From positions 1 through 64,000 of the forward strand of contig CAJMMN010000012.1 of NCBI GenBank assembly GCA_905214525.1: DNA of 64,000 nucleotides, in the 5' to 3' direction. Every line of letters begins with the position of its first letter. Position 1 is the first letter of the stretch. The position numbers and the translations under genes were made by a program. The DNA comes from an uncultured bacterium. Lineage in GTDB: Bacteria; Actinomycetota; Coriobacteriia; Coriobacteriales; Coriobacteriaceae. Below the pieces are notes generated by a model. It had not been told where the DNA came from, did not search any database, and saw only the letters and a list, made by a program, of their open reading frames with translations. Below, in pieces: positions 34,850 to 43,877 of this stretch.

Positions 34850-37800
34850 ATGCAGGAGCTCAGAGAGACGACGTCTCGACTCGTGAATAATGCTACCGGG
34901 GGGGGGTGTCTAAGCAGGGAACTTCCTGGTGAACACCGGCCGCGCGAGCGGTGGTCCGTCATGTCTTATGGCCGTCGTCGTGGGCTGCGCCCGGTCTCGC
35001 CATATGTGATTGTTTTGGCCCTCGCCGTCGCGCTGACGGCGAGTTTCTTCCTGCCGACCCGTGCGGAAGCGGCGTTTTCGGACCACACGGTTACGACGAT
35101 TTCGCCTTCGGGGACAACAATCAACCTGTTTGATTACTGGGTGAATCCCGATAACCATCTGTCGGTTTCCGGCAACGGCGGCGTCAACGCAAACCACCGG
35201 TTCCAGTTTAACGACGGCCAGGGTGGTGAGTCGCTCAACCATTGGACGGGCAACACGAACCCGCAGCCCGGCATTGTCAACAACACGCTTTTAGACGGCT
35301 ATCCGCAGCTTTCCAAAACCTGGGGCGGCGAGTCCCTCTGCTACCTGTTCGATTCCTCTGCCCAGATCGGCAAGACGTCCCATTTTGGCGTGACGGGCCT
35401 CCTCAAGGTTCAGAACGGCTACTACGTCTATGACAGCTCCAAAAACTACGCAGCCTACAACGCTGACAAGAATGCCTTCGACATCTATGACACCTGGGGC
35501 ATTGACAAAGTGGGCGATTCGTCCCACCAGGGTCAGTTCTTCCCGTTCGACGCGGCAGACAAGGTGCTCAAAGAGGAAAACGGCCGGCTCGTCCAAACCG
35601 GCATCAAGGCAGACAACACCGGTGATTCGCGCTACAACGATGGCCGCCCCGTCAACCACCACTTCGGCCTCTCAATGTCCACGCGATTCGTGCAGCCTGC
35701 TGGCGGCAAGACGAACGCGGGCGACGACATGGTGTTCGAGTTCGCCGGCGATGATGACGTCTGGGTGTTCATCGACGATGTCCTCGTGGGTGATATCGGC
35801 GGTATTCACAACCGCGCGAGTCTGAGCATCAACTTTTGTACGGGCGACATTAAGGTGAACGGTAATAACGACGGCACACTGAAGGACAAGTACCAGAAGG
35901 CGAATAAGGACATTTCGGGCTTCAACGACAACACCTTCGCCGACGGCACCAACCACACCCTCAAGTTCTTCTACCTGGAGCGCGGCGCCACCGACTCCAA
36001 CATGGAGCTCAAGTTCAACCTCGTGACGGTGCCCGAGTCCGACATCATCAAGTTCGACCAGGACGGCAAGTTCGTACAGGGTGCCGAGTTCAAGCTCTAT
36101 AAGACCGACAAGGACTTCAAGACCGTGGGCGAGCTCATCGGCTCCGGTACCACGGACGAGGCCGGCCACCTAACGCTCACGAACGACGTGGACAACGGCG
36201 TCATCAACTTCGACGATCTCTACAACAAGGATCACGACAACAACAAGTACTACCTCCTGAAGGAGACGCGCGTACCCGAGGGATACCGCTCGAGTCTCGC
36301 GGCGACGGGTGGTAGCATGCAGCTCGAGTACGTGCCCGCGAGCGCTGAGAACGGCGCGGGCGGCGTCATCATCAACCGCGGCGGTATGGACGCGGGCAGC
36401 GTCGTGTGGAAGACCGGTGCGTTCGCCGCCGCGAAGGAGACCATCACCGCGCCGTCGACCGTGTACAAGGCAAATAATGACCTGACGAAGTCCGACAAGA
36501 CCGTCAATCTGGACTCCGGCATACTGTTCGCTGTAGTGCTCAAGCGCGACAAAAGCGCAGGCACAGGTATCAAAGATCCGAGCAATTGGTACGCCGTGTC
36601 GGGCGACCCATCGACGGGAGCGGGATACACCCTCGCCAAGGAGCCGGGCATGACCGGTGCTATCGAGGCGGCGAAGAAGGACCTGCACGCCTTCACGCTC
36701 AACACAAGCGGCCAGTACCAGGTAGAGATTCAAAATCTGCCCGGTGACATCTCCAAGTACTACTACCTGCTGAGCGGTGATGCCCGCAAGGATGCCGAGT
36801 ACACGGTGGCCATCTACCACACAACGGCGAGCTCGATCGGCGACGCGACGCCTGAGAACACAGTCCACGTGTACAGCGACGACATCGCAGACGGCACGAA
36901 CTTCAAGCGGCAGTTCGCCACGCGCCTGCTCGTCACGAACATCCAGAATCGCCTGTTCGTGCAGAAGACCGATACCGAGGGTAAGCCCGTTGACGGGGCG
37001 AAGTTCGGCCTTTACAAGTCCACCCAGGTGACTACGGATGCGAACGGCAAGGCCGTGCTCGATGGCGACCAGGCCCCCTACGACACCCTGACGACGAGGT
37101 CGGTCGCCAACCCGGTCAAGCTCGAAGGGGCGGGCGTATTCCCGTCTACGAGCGACAGTAGCGAGCCGCTCGTGAAGGGTACCTACTTCCTGAAGGAGGT
37201 CTCGGCGCCCAATGGCTTCCTGCTTAATGACAGGCTCATCAAGGTGATTGTGGACGATTACGGCGTCCACGCCGATGCTGGTACAGTTGATGACGGCGTT
37301 TCGACGTTCGTGGGCGTGGGCTCGCTCATGAAGAGCCTGGGCCAGTTTGGCGCAGAGGGCGACATTGACAACACGCTCACGTGGATCAAGGGCCAGCGCC
37401 AGACGTCCGACGGGACGCTCGACGGCAACGGCAACCTTTCCTGGAACAATGACGCCAAGGGCGGCGAGAATGAGGTACATCTTAAGTACGGCGCCAATGG
37501 ACGTGTCTACCAGTATGGGCCCACCAAGAAGGACGAACCTTACCGCCTGGAGACCGAGACGGGCTGGATACGTATGGGCATCACGCAGGACGTGTCTGGT
37601 GACACTAATGCGAAGGGCGCCCGCGCCGACCTGGGCGACATGAATCTGAACGCCCTGTTTACGGGCGCCACCTGCGTGCGCGTGGCGAACGAACGCGAGG
37701 CGAGCCTCGAGGTGATGAAGAAGGTCATGGTGCCAGCGGGCCTGACGGGAAAACCGGACGCGGGGTTCACCTTCAAGTTCACCGTGCCCACGACGGCGGG

Positions 37801-40800
37801 GAAGACGTACAAGGCCGCGGTGTTTGAGAACGCGGGGACCGCAAGCGAGAAGCAGGTCGGCAAAATGTTCGACCTCGAGAACGGCCGCGAGCAGACCATC
37901 ACGGCCGACCAGACGATCCGCGTGTACGGTCTCGCCGAGGGTGACCAGTACGCGGTGCAGGAGCTGACCGGCGCAGACAAGATGCCCGCGGGCTATAAGC
38001 TGACCGGCCGCAAGCAGGGTGACAAGAATCTGACTGAAGAAGGCGATAGCATCTCGGGCAGGATTGCCCCGCAGAATTCCGACGGCACGGTGGCCAAAGA
38101 CAACAAGCTGGTGTTCACCAACAGCTACAGCGTGAAGTCTTCGGTGACGCTCACAGGCATCAAGGCGAAGAAGAAGTTCACCGGCCGTGAGTGGACTAGC
38201 GCCGACAGCTTCGAGCTTTGCCTGCGCGCCGCCGATGGAACGCCGATGCCTGATGGTGCCACGGCAGCGCCCGTGGCCGGCATGAAGCAGGTCGAGAAGA
38301 CCGTTACGAGCGCCGAAGAATTTAGCTTCGGAGAGATTAAGTATGAGAAGCCTGGCAAGTACACCTACTACATTGCCGAGACTACGCCCGCCAAGAGCGA
38401 TCCCAGTTGGCTGGGCGGTGTCAGCTACTCCAGCGCCGAATACAAAGTGACCGTAACGGTGAAGGATGACGGCAAGGGAAATCTGACCGAGCCAGTCGTC
38501 AAAATGGAGCAGATCTATAAGGATGATGGCACCGCCACATCTCAGGTGATCGACGATCAGATTGCGGTGATCACGAACACGTACCACCCGAAGGAGACCT
38601 CGGTAACGCTCAAGGCGACGAAGCGCTTCACGGGCGGTGAACTCGCGGGGAGTGACTTCACGTTCCAGCTGCTCGACAAGGACGGCAGCGTGGTCCAGAC
38701 TGTCCAAAACGAGAAGGACGGCAAGGTCGCCTTTGCAGCCATCGACTACGCTACGCCGGGCGACCACGACTACACCATCAAGGAGGTGAAGGGCGCCGAC
38801 TCGACCGTCGTCTACGACGCGAAGGGCGTGAAGGTCCACGTCAAGGTCACCGACGAAAAGGGCGAGCTGAAGGCGACCGTCACCTACGACGGTGAGAAGG
38901 CCGTGCCGACCTTCACCAACACGAAGCCGACGGCGGACGTCACCGTTGAGGCCACGAAAGTTCTCGCGGGCAAGGACCTGACGGCCGATGCGTTCACCTT
39001 CGGCTTGTACGACCAGGACGGCAATGAGGACGCTCGCGGCACCAACGATAAGAATGGCAAGGTCAAGCTGACCGTCAAGGGCCTGAACCTGGGCGAGTAC
39101 GACTACACGCTCAAGGAGGTCGCTGGCAGCGATTCGACCATCACCTACGATTCCACGGAGGTGAGGGTTCACGTCTCGGTGAAGGCGGAGGGCGACAAGG
39201 CGAAGGCGACCGTCACTTACGACGGCAAGAACGATATCCCGACCTTCAAGAACACGTATCAGCCCGCCGAGACCTCGGTGACGCTCGCGGCGAAGAAGGC
39301 CTATGTGAAGTCCGACAGCACGCCGGCTGCGCTCAAGGGCGGCGAGTTCGCCTTCGACCTGTACGAGGGCGATCTGACGGCCGAGCAGCTGAAGGGCAAG
39401 CAACCCATCCGGAGCGCCAAGAACGGCGAGGACGGCACCGTCACCTTCCCGGCCATCAACTACACCAAGGCCGGCGAGTACAAGTACACCATCGTGGAGA
39501 AGAAGGGCGACCTGTCCCACGTGACCTTCGACGACGCGGTGCACCATGCCGCGGTGAAGGTCATGGACAAAGCTGGCAAGCTGGACGCCGCCGTTGCCTA
39601 CGATGGTGACAAGGCCGATGCCCCCACCTTCACGAACACCTACACCGCAAAGGGATCCGTGGAGCTGACGGCGACCAAGGTCGTTGCGGTCGCGCCGGGC
39701 TTCACGCACGACACCAAGCTGAAGGGCGGCGAATACACGTTCGAGCTGAAGGACGCCGACGGCAAGGTGCTCGACACCGCGAAGAACGAGGCCGATGGCA
39801 CGGTGAAGTTCACGCGCGACTTCGAGCTCGCCGACCTGGGCGGCGCCGCGAGCAAGGACTTCGCCCACACCATCGCGGAGAAGCCGGGCGCGGAGGCCGG
39901 CATGGTCTATGACAACCATACCCTCACCTATACGGTGACGGTCACAGACGATGGCGCCGGTACGCTGACGGCCACACCGCAGGTAACGAGTGGAGACAAG
40001 ACCTTCACGAACACGTACCACCCGAAGGAGACCTCGGTAACGCTCAAGGCGACGAAGCGCTTCACGGGCGGTGAACTCGCGGGGAGTGACTTCACGTTCC
40101 AGCTGCTCGACAAGGACGGCAGCGTGGTCCAGACTGTCCAAAACGAGAAGGACGGCAAGGTCGCCTTTGCAGCCATCGACTACGCTACGCCGGGCGACCA
40201 CGACTACACCATCAAGGAGGTGAAGGGCGCCGACTCGACCGTCGTCTACGACGCGAAGGGCGTGAAGGTCCACGTCAAGGTCACCGACGAAAAGGGCGAG
40301 CTGAAGGCGACCGTCACCTACGACGGTGAGAAGGCCGTGCCGACCTTCACCAACACGAAGCCGACGGCGGACGTCACCGTTGAGGCCACGAAAGTTCTCG
40401 CGGGCAAGGACCTGACGGCCGATGCGTTCACCTTCGGCTTGTACGACCAGGACGGCAATGAGGACGCTCGCGGCACCAACGATAAGAATGGCAAGGTCAA
40501 GCTGACCGTCAAGGGCCTGAACCTGGGCGAGTACGACTACACGCTCAAGGAGGAGAAGGCCGGCCAGTCCGTCGACGGCGTGGCCTACGACGCCAAGGAA
40601 GTCAAGGTCCACGTCAAGGTAGAGCAGAACCAGGACGACAACAACAAGACGAAGGTGACCGTCACCTATGACGGTACCGCTACGGCTCCCACCTTCAACA
40701 ACACCTACACCGCAAAGGGATCCGTGGAGCTGACGGCGACCAAGACCATCAAGGTTGCGGACGGCTTCGATCACACGACGAAGCCTGCGGACGGCGAGTT

Positions 40801-43129
40801 CACCTTCGACCTGAAGGACGCTGCCGGCAACGTGATCGCCACCGCGAAGAACGATGCAAACGGCAAGGTCTGCTTCACGCGCGAGTTCCAGCTCTCCGAC
40901 TTGGACGGCGCCGCGAGCAAGGACTTCACCTACACCATCGTGGAGCAGCCGGGCGCGGAGCCGGGCATGGTCTATGACAATCATGCCCTCACCTATACGG
41001 TGACGGTCACAGACGGCGGGAACGGAGCACTGAATGCGAAGGCGATCGTGACGAGCGCATCCGGCTCGGATACCTTCACCAACACCTACCAGCCGGCCGC
41101 GACCGGTCTGGCCCTCGGTGCGCAGAAGAGCTATGTGAAGAAGGACGACAACACGCCGATCGTCCCCAAGGACGGCGAGTTCACCTTCGATGTGTACGAG
41201 GGCAAAATGACTGCTGAGCAGCTTGTCGGGGCCAAGCCCGTCCGGACCGCGACCAACGGCGCGGACGGAAGTGTTAACTTCGACGCTTTCTCCTACGCGA
41301 AGCCGGGCACGTACGAGTACACTATCGTGGAGCGGAAGGGTGATCTGGCCTACGTGACCTACGACGACGCGGTGCATCATGCCGTGGTGACGGTTGTGGA
41401 CAATGCTGGCACGCTGCAGGCGAGCGTCGCCTACGACGGCGCGGACGCCACGAAGCCCACCTTCACCAACACCTACAAGGCGAAGGCGACGAACTCCGGC
41501 GCGATCGCCCTCACCAAGAGCGTTGACGTGCACGACGGCAGCTATCAGCTAAAGGCGGGAGACTTCGCCTTCGAGCTGGTGGGGTCTGACGGTACGGTGC
41601 TCCAGACCCAGAAGAACGACGCCAAGGGCAAGGTTTACTTTAACGAGCTGACCTTCGACCATGCGGGCACCTTTCCCTTCACGGTCCGTGAGGTGCAGCC
41701 GACGGACGGCGCGCCGGGCGTGCCGGGCGTGACCTACACCGGCAAGACGTACACCCTGACCTACGTGGTGAAGGACAACAACGACGGCAAGCTGGTGGTA
41801 GAGAGCTCTACGGTGAAACCGAGCGAGGGCACCGAGAACGGCGTCACCCCCAATACCATGACGTTTGCGAACAGCTACCAGCCGGGTCAGACCTCCTACC
41901 AGATCTCTGGCACCAAGGTGCTTGAGAATGCCGACCCGGCCACCACGCGGACGCCCGCCGATGGCGAGTTCACATTCGCGCTGATTGACGTGGCCACCGG
42001 GCAGGAGATCGACCGGACCACGAACGTGGGTAAAGCGTTTACCTTCAAGGCCATCTCGTACACCGCAACTGGTTCGCATGCGTACCAGGTGAAGGAGGTT
42101 GCAGGCCAAGATGGCACCATCACTTACAGCGATGCGGTGCTGGACGTAACGGTGAACGTGACCGATGACGGCAGCGGCCAGCTGACCGCGACGGCGAACA
42201 AGACGGCTGCGGATCTGACCTTCACCAACACCTACACGCCGACGGCAACGACGGCGACGATTACCGGAACGAAGGCTCTGACCGGCCGCGACCTGGCCGA
42301 GGGTGAGTTCTTCTTCGACCTGAAGGACGCCGACGGTAACGTGGCGCAGACGGTGCAGAACGGCGCCGACGGCACGTTCGGCTTCGCGCCGCTGCAGCTG
42401 GACAAGGTGGGGACGTACGTCTACACCGTGTCCGAGCGGGCAGGGGCGACGGCGAACGGCGTCACCTACGACACGACGGTCTTTACCGCGACGGTGACGG
42501 TGACGGAGAATGCGGAGACGCACGCGCTGGAGGCGCAGGTTGCCTACAGCAAGGGCGGCAAGGCTGCGGATGCGGTGGCGTTCAGCAACAGTTACGCGCC
42601 GGCCGCGACTGAGGTGAAGCTGGGGGCCTCCAAGGTGCTGAGCGGCGAGGACCTGAAGGAAGGGCAGTTCTCCTTCCAGCTGAAGGATGCCGACGGCAAG
42701 GTGCTGCAGACCGCAAAGAACGCGGCGGACGGCACGGTGGGCTTCGAGGCGATCTCGTACGACAAGCCCGGAACGTACGCCTACAGCATCTCCGAGGTGG
42801 ACGACGGTCAGAAGAACGTGACGTACGACGCGGCCGAGCACCGGGTAACGGTGACGGTGACGGACGACGGTGCGGGCCATCTGGTGGCGACGGTAACCTA
42901 TGACGGCGCCGTGGCGCCGGTGTTCAAGAACACGTACACGCCGCCGACCACCCCGCCGACGGAGCCGCCCACCAATCCGCCGAGCAAGTCACCGGTGCCG
43001 AAGGAGGAGAAGCCGGGTCTGCCGTATACGGGCGATACCAGCTTGTCGCCGATGGCCCTGGGTGGCATCGCGGGCGGCGCGGTGGTGCTGATCGCCGCAG
43101 GCGTTATCCTGCGGCGCCGGAACCGGTAG
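34850..43129 (+). CDS. Giant sortase-anchored adhesin/pilin-like protein: fibro-slime head and isopeptide-domain stalk
   Basis: A 2,759-residue surface protein. After a signal sequence (hydrophobic stretch about residues 50-70, likely cut near AEA-AF) comes a fibro-slime/PA14-like domain (FEFAGDDDVWVFIDDVLVGD), one or two Cna-B/SpaA domains (VQGAEFKLYKTDKD and VDGAKFGLYK), then about 14 FctA/Spy0128-like repeats, each ending in TFTNTY-like residues and likely cross-linked by Lys-Asn isopeptide bonds. The C-terminus has a Pro/Thr spacer, LPYTG (from 43019), a membrane helix and RRRNR for sortase anchoring. ATG 34850 has GGGGAGGAAA upstream; ATG 34961 is an alternative lying after a run of nine G. 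A 549-base stretch is perfectly duplicated inside. It probably binds host glycans or proteins. Confidence 0.92.
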   Translation: MQELRETTSRLVNNATGGGCLSRELPGEHRPRERWSVMSYGRRRGLRPVSPYVIVLALAVALTASFFLPTRAEAAFSDHTVTTISPSGTTINLFDYWVNPDNHLSVSGNGGVNANHRFQFNDGQGGESLNHWTGNTNPQPGIVNNTLLDGYPQLSKTWGGESLCYLFDSSAQIGKTSHFGVTGLLKVQNGYYVYDSSKNYAAYNADKNAFDIYDTWGIDKVGDSSHQGQFFPFDAADKVLKEENGRLVQTGIKADNTGDSRYNDGRPVNHHFGLSMSTRFVQPAGGKTNAGDDMVFEFAGDDDVWVFIDDVLVGDIGGIHNRASLSINFCTGDIKVNGNNDGTLKDKYQKANKDISGFNDNTFADGTNHTLKFFYLERGATDSNMELKFNLVTVPESDIIKFDQDGKFVQGAEFKLYKTDKDFKTVGELIGSGTTDEAGHLTLTNDVDNGVINFDDLYNKDHDNNKYYLLKETRVPEGYRSSLAATGGSMQLEYVPASAENGAGGVIINRGGMDAGSVVWKTGAFAAAKETITAPSTVYKANNDLTKSDKTVNLDSGILFAVVLKRDKSAGTGIKDPSNWYAVSGDPSTGAGYTLAKEPGMTGAIEAAKKDLHAFTLNTSGQYQVEIQNLPGDISKYYYLLSGDARKDAEYTVAIYHTTASSIGDATPENTVHVYSDDIADGTNFKRQFATRLLVTNIQNRLFVQKTDTEGKPVDGAKFGLYKSTQVTTDANGKAVLDGDQAPYDTLTTRSVANPVKLEGAGVFPSTSDSSEPLVKGTYFLKEVSAPNGFLLNDRLIKVIVDDYGVHADAGTVDDGVSTFVGVGSLMKSLGQFGAEGDIDNTLTWIKGQRQTSDGTLDGNGNLSWNNDAKGGENEVHLKYGANGRVYQYGPTKKDEPYRLETETGWIRMGITQDVSGDTNAKGARADLGDMNLNALFTGATCVRVANEREASLEVMKKVMVPAGLTGKPDAGFTFKFTVPTTAGKTYKAAVFENAGTASEKQVGKMFDLENGREQTITADQTIRVYGLAEGDQYAVQELTGADKMPAGYKLTGRKQGDKNLTEEGDSISGRIAPQNSDGTVAKDNKLVFTNSYSVKSSVTLTGIKAKKKFTGREWTSADSFELCLRAADGTPMPDGATAAPVAGMKQVEKTVTSAEEFSFGEIKYEKPGKYTYYIAETTPAKSDPSWLGGVSYSSAEYKVTVTVKDDGKGNLTEPVVKMEQIYKDDGTATSQVIDDQIAVITNTYHPKETSVTLKATKRFTGGELAGSDFTFQLLDKDGSVVQTVQNEKDGKVAFAAIDYATPGDHDYTIKEVKGADSTVVYDAKGVKVHVKVTDEKGELKATVTYDGEKAVPTFTNTKPTADVTVEATKVLAGKDLTADAFTFGLYDQDGNEDARGTNDKNGKVKLTVKGLNLGEYDYTLKEVAGSDSTITYDSTEVRVHVSVKAEGDKAKATVTYDGKNDIPTFKNTYQPAETSVTLAAKKAYVKSDSTPAALKGGEFAFDLYEGDLTAEQLKGKQPIRSAKNGEDGTVTFPAINYTKAGEYKYTIVEKKGDLSHVTFDDAVHHAAVKVMDKAGKLDAAVAYDGDKADAPTFTNTYTAKGSVELTATKVVAVAPGFTHDTKLKGGEYTFELKDADGKVLDTAKNEADGTVKFTRDFELADLGGAASKDFAHTIAEKPGAEAGMVYDNHTLTYTVTVTDDGAGTLTATPQVTSGDKTFTNTYHPKETSVTLKATKRFTGGELAGSDFTFQLLDKDGSVVQTVQNEKDGKVAFAAIDYATPGDHDYTIKEVKGADSTVVYDAKGVKVHVKVTDEKGELKATVTYDGEKAVPTFTNTKPTADVTVEATKVLAGKDLTADAFTFGLYDQDGNEDARGTNDKNGKVKLTVKGLNLGEYDYTLKEEKAGQSVDGVAYDAKEVKVHVKVEQNQDDNNKTKVTVTYDGTATAPTFNNTYTAKGSVELTATKTIKVADGFDHTTKPADGEFTFDLKDAAGNVIATAKNDANGKVCFTREFQLSDLDGAASKDFTYTIVEQPGAEPGMVYDNHALTYTVTVTDGGNGALNAKAIVTSASGSDTFTNTYQPAATGLALGAQKSYVKKDDNTPIVPKDGEFTFDVYEGKMTAEQLVGAKPVRTATNGADGSVNFDAFSYAKPGTYEYTIVERKGDLAYVTYDDAVHHAVVTVVDNAGTLQASVAYDGADATKPTFTNTYKAKATNSGAIALTKSVDVHDGSYQLKAGDFAFELVGSDGTVLQTQKNDAKGKVYFNELTFDHAGTFPFTVREVQPTDGAPGVPGVTYTGKTYTLTYVVKDNNDGKLVVESSTVKPSEGTENGVTPNTMTFANSYQPGQTSYQISGTKVLENADPATTRTPADGEFTFALIDVATGQEIDRTTNVGKAFTFKAISYTATGSHAYQVKEVAGQDGTITYSDAVLDVTVNVTDDGSGQLTATANKTAADLTFTNTYTPTATTATITGTKALTGRDLAEGEFFFDLKDADGNVAQTVQNGADGTFGFAPLQLDKVGTYVYTVSERAGATANGVTYDTTVFTATVTVTENAETHALEAQVAYSKGGKAADAVAFSNSYAPAATEVKLGASKVLSGEDLKEGQFSFQLKDADGKVLQTAKNAADGTVGFEAISYDKPGTYAYSISEVDDGQKNVTYDAAEHRVTVTVTDDGAGHLVATVTYDGAVAPVFKNTYTPPTTPPTEPPTNPPSKSPVPKEEKPGLPYTGDTSLSPMALGGIAGGAVVLIAAGVILRRRNR
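34898..34906 (+). repeat. G9 tract within the adhesin 5-prime coding region
   Basis: Nine consecutive G between the RBS-supported start (34850) and the signal sequence. Such tracts slip during replication, which would shift the frame from the first start codon. Confidence 0.8.
38571..39119 (+). repeat. 549-base internal repeat, copy 1 (adhesin)
   Basis: Identical by eye to 40005-40553; offset 1,434 bases, a multiple of three. It spans one complete and most of a second isopeptide domain. Confidence 0.9.
40005..40553 (+). repeat. 549-base internal repeat, copy 2 (adhesin)
   Basis: Second copy of 38571-39119, in frame. The flanking domains differ, so the duplication is recent or kept uniform by gene conversion. 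Confidence 0.9.
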
Positions 43130-43172
43130 CTACGGCGGCCGAGAAGGGCTTTGATTGAGGGCGGGTGGTCGC

Positions 43173-43197
43173 AGGGCGCGGCCGCTCGCCCTTTTTG
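43173..43197 (+). terminator. Terminator after the adhesin gene
   Basis: AGGGCG, loop CGGCCGCT, CGCCCT, then five T, 44 bases past the stop codon. Confidence 0.8.
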
Positions 43198-43210
43198 GTG
43201 AAAGGCTATG

Positions 43211-43432
43211 TTAACCCGCCGTTTGCACGTCCGGCTCCAGATGGAACTCGTACTCCGGCTCCATCATCTTCTTCCGGATCTTTTCGTAGCGCCCGTCGTC
43301 GAGCTGCTCGCGCATGAGCGACGTCCTGTCCCCGACGCGTGCGGCCTCGCGCAGCCATCTGAACCACATCAGGCGGCTGTGGAGCCTGCGGGTCGATACG
43401 CCCTTGAACCTCTCGAGGAAGTGGCCGAGCGA
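43211..43432 (-). pseudogene. C-terminal remnant of a transposase (possibly IS1595-like)
   Basis: The last 73 codons of a leftward frame (GHFLERFKGVSTRRLHSRLMWFRWLREA and onward to the stop at 43211) look like the end of an IS1595/ISXO2-type transposase. The rest of that gene is absent. Upstream, in a different frame, 43437-43539 reads like the start of another transposase (RLTGYERDTVQRMLKRR), so the locus is a patchwork of decayed insertion sequences. Family names are from likeness only. Confidence 0.5.
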
Positions 43433-43877
43433 ACCCTGCGCTTCAGCATCCTCTGGACCGTGTCCCGCTCGTACCCGGTGAGCCTGCCGTGGGTCCTCGG
43501 GACCGCCCTCGCGGCGCCCTTCCCGCCCTTTCCGGACATGGCGTCCTCCGATCTCCCGGGGCCGGCCGATCCGGCCCTCAGGGTATCGGATTCCCAAATT
43601 TATCCGTATATGTGCGGATGAATGCGGGAGGCGTTCGGATGAAGTTGTATTCAAGGAAAGAGACTGACCCTTTGTCGCATTCCGTGCGGGTTATATGCAG
43701 GTATGCCTGCGCACGCTATCATGTATGGGTTAGACCGCAACTATGTACCTCATACGCGAAGGGATGCGCATGTATCTGAAGATCGACATGTTCTAGCTGG
43801 GCTTACCCCCGCAGTGGCGCCGCGCGCCCCATCAACTCTGCCGATTTTCGCCTTCACGCACATAAAGGAGTCCCGCC
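43433..43877. other. Gene-poor stretch between the adhesin island and prfA
   Basis: Holds the second transposase fragment, the right half of the split palindromic repeat (43662-43680) and the prfA leader. A nine-codon frame at about 43770 (MYLKIDMF) could be a leader peptide but has no support. No other gene is seen. Confidence 0.5.
43662..43680. repeat. Right half of the split palindromic repeat
   Basis: GACTGACCCTTTGTCGCAT, the exact complement arm of 34665-34677, sharing the GACTGA loop. Confidence 0.7.

Noticed and set aside
36170..41533. 1,787-codon open frame on the minus strand opposite the adhesin gene
   Set aside because: It mirrors the codon bias of the adhesin repeats, has no recognisable domain and no good start site, and the plus-strand protein is clearly real.
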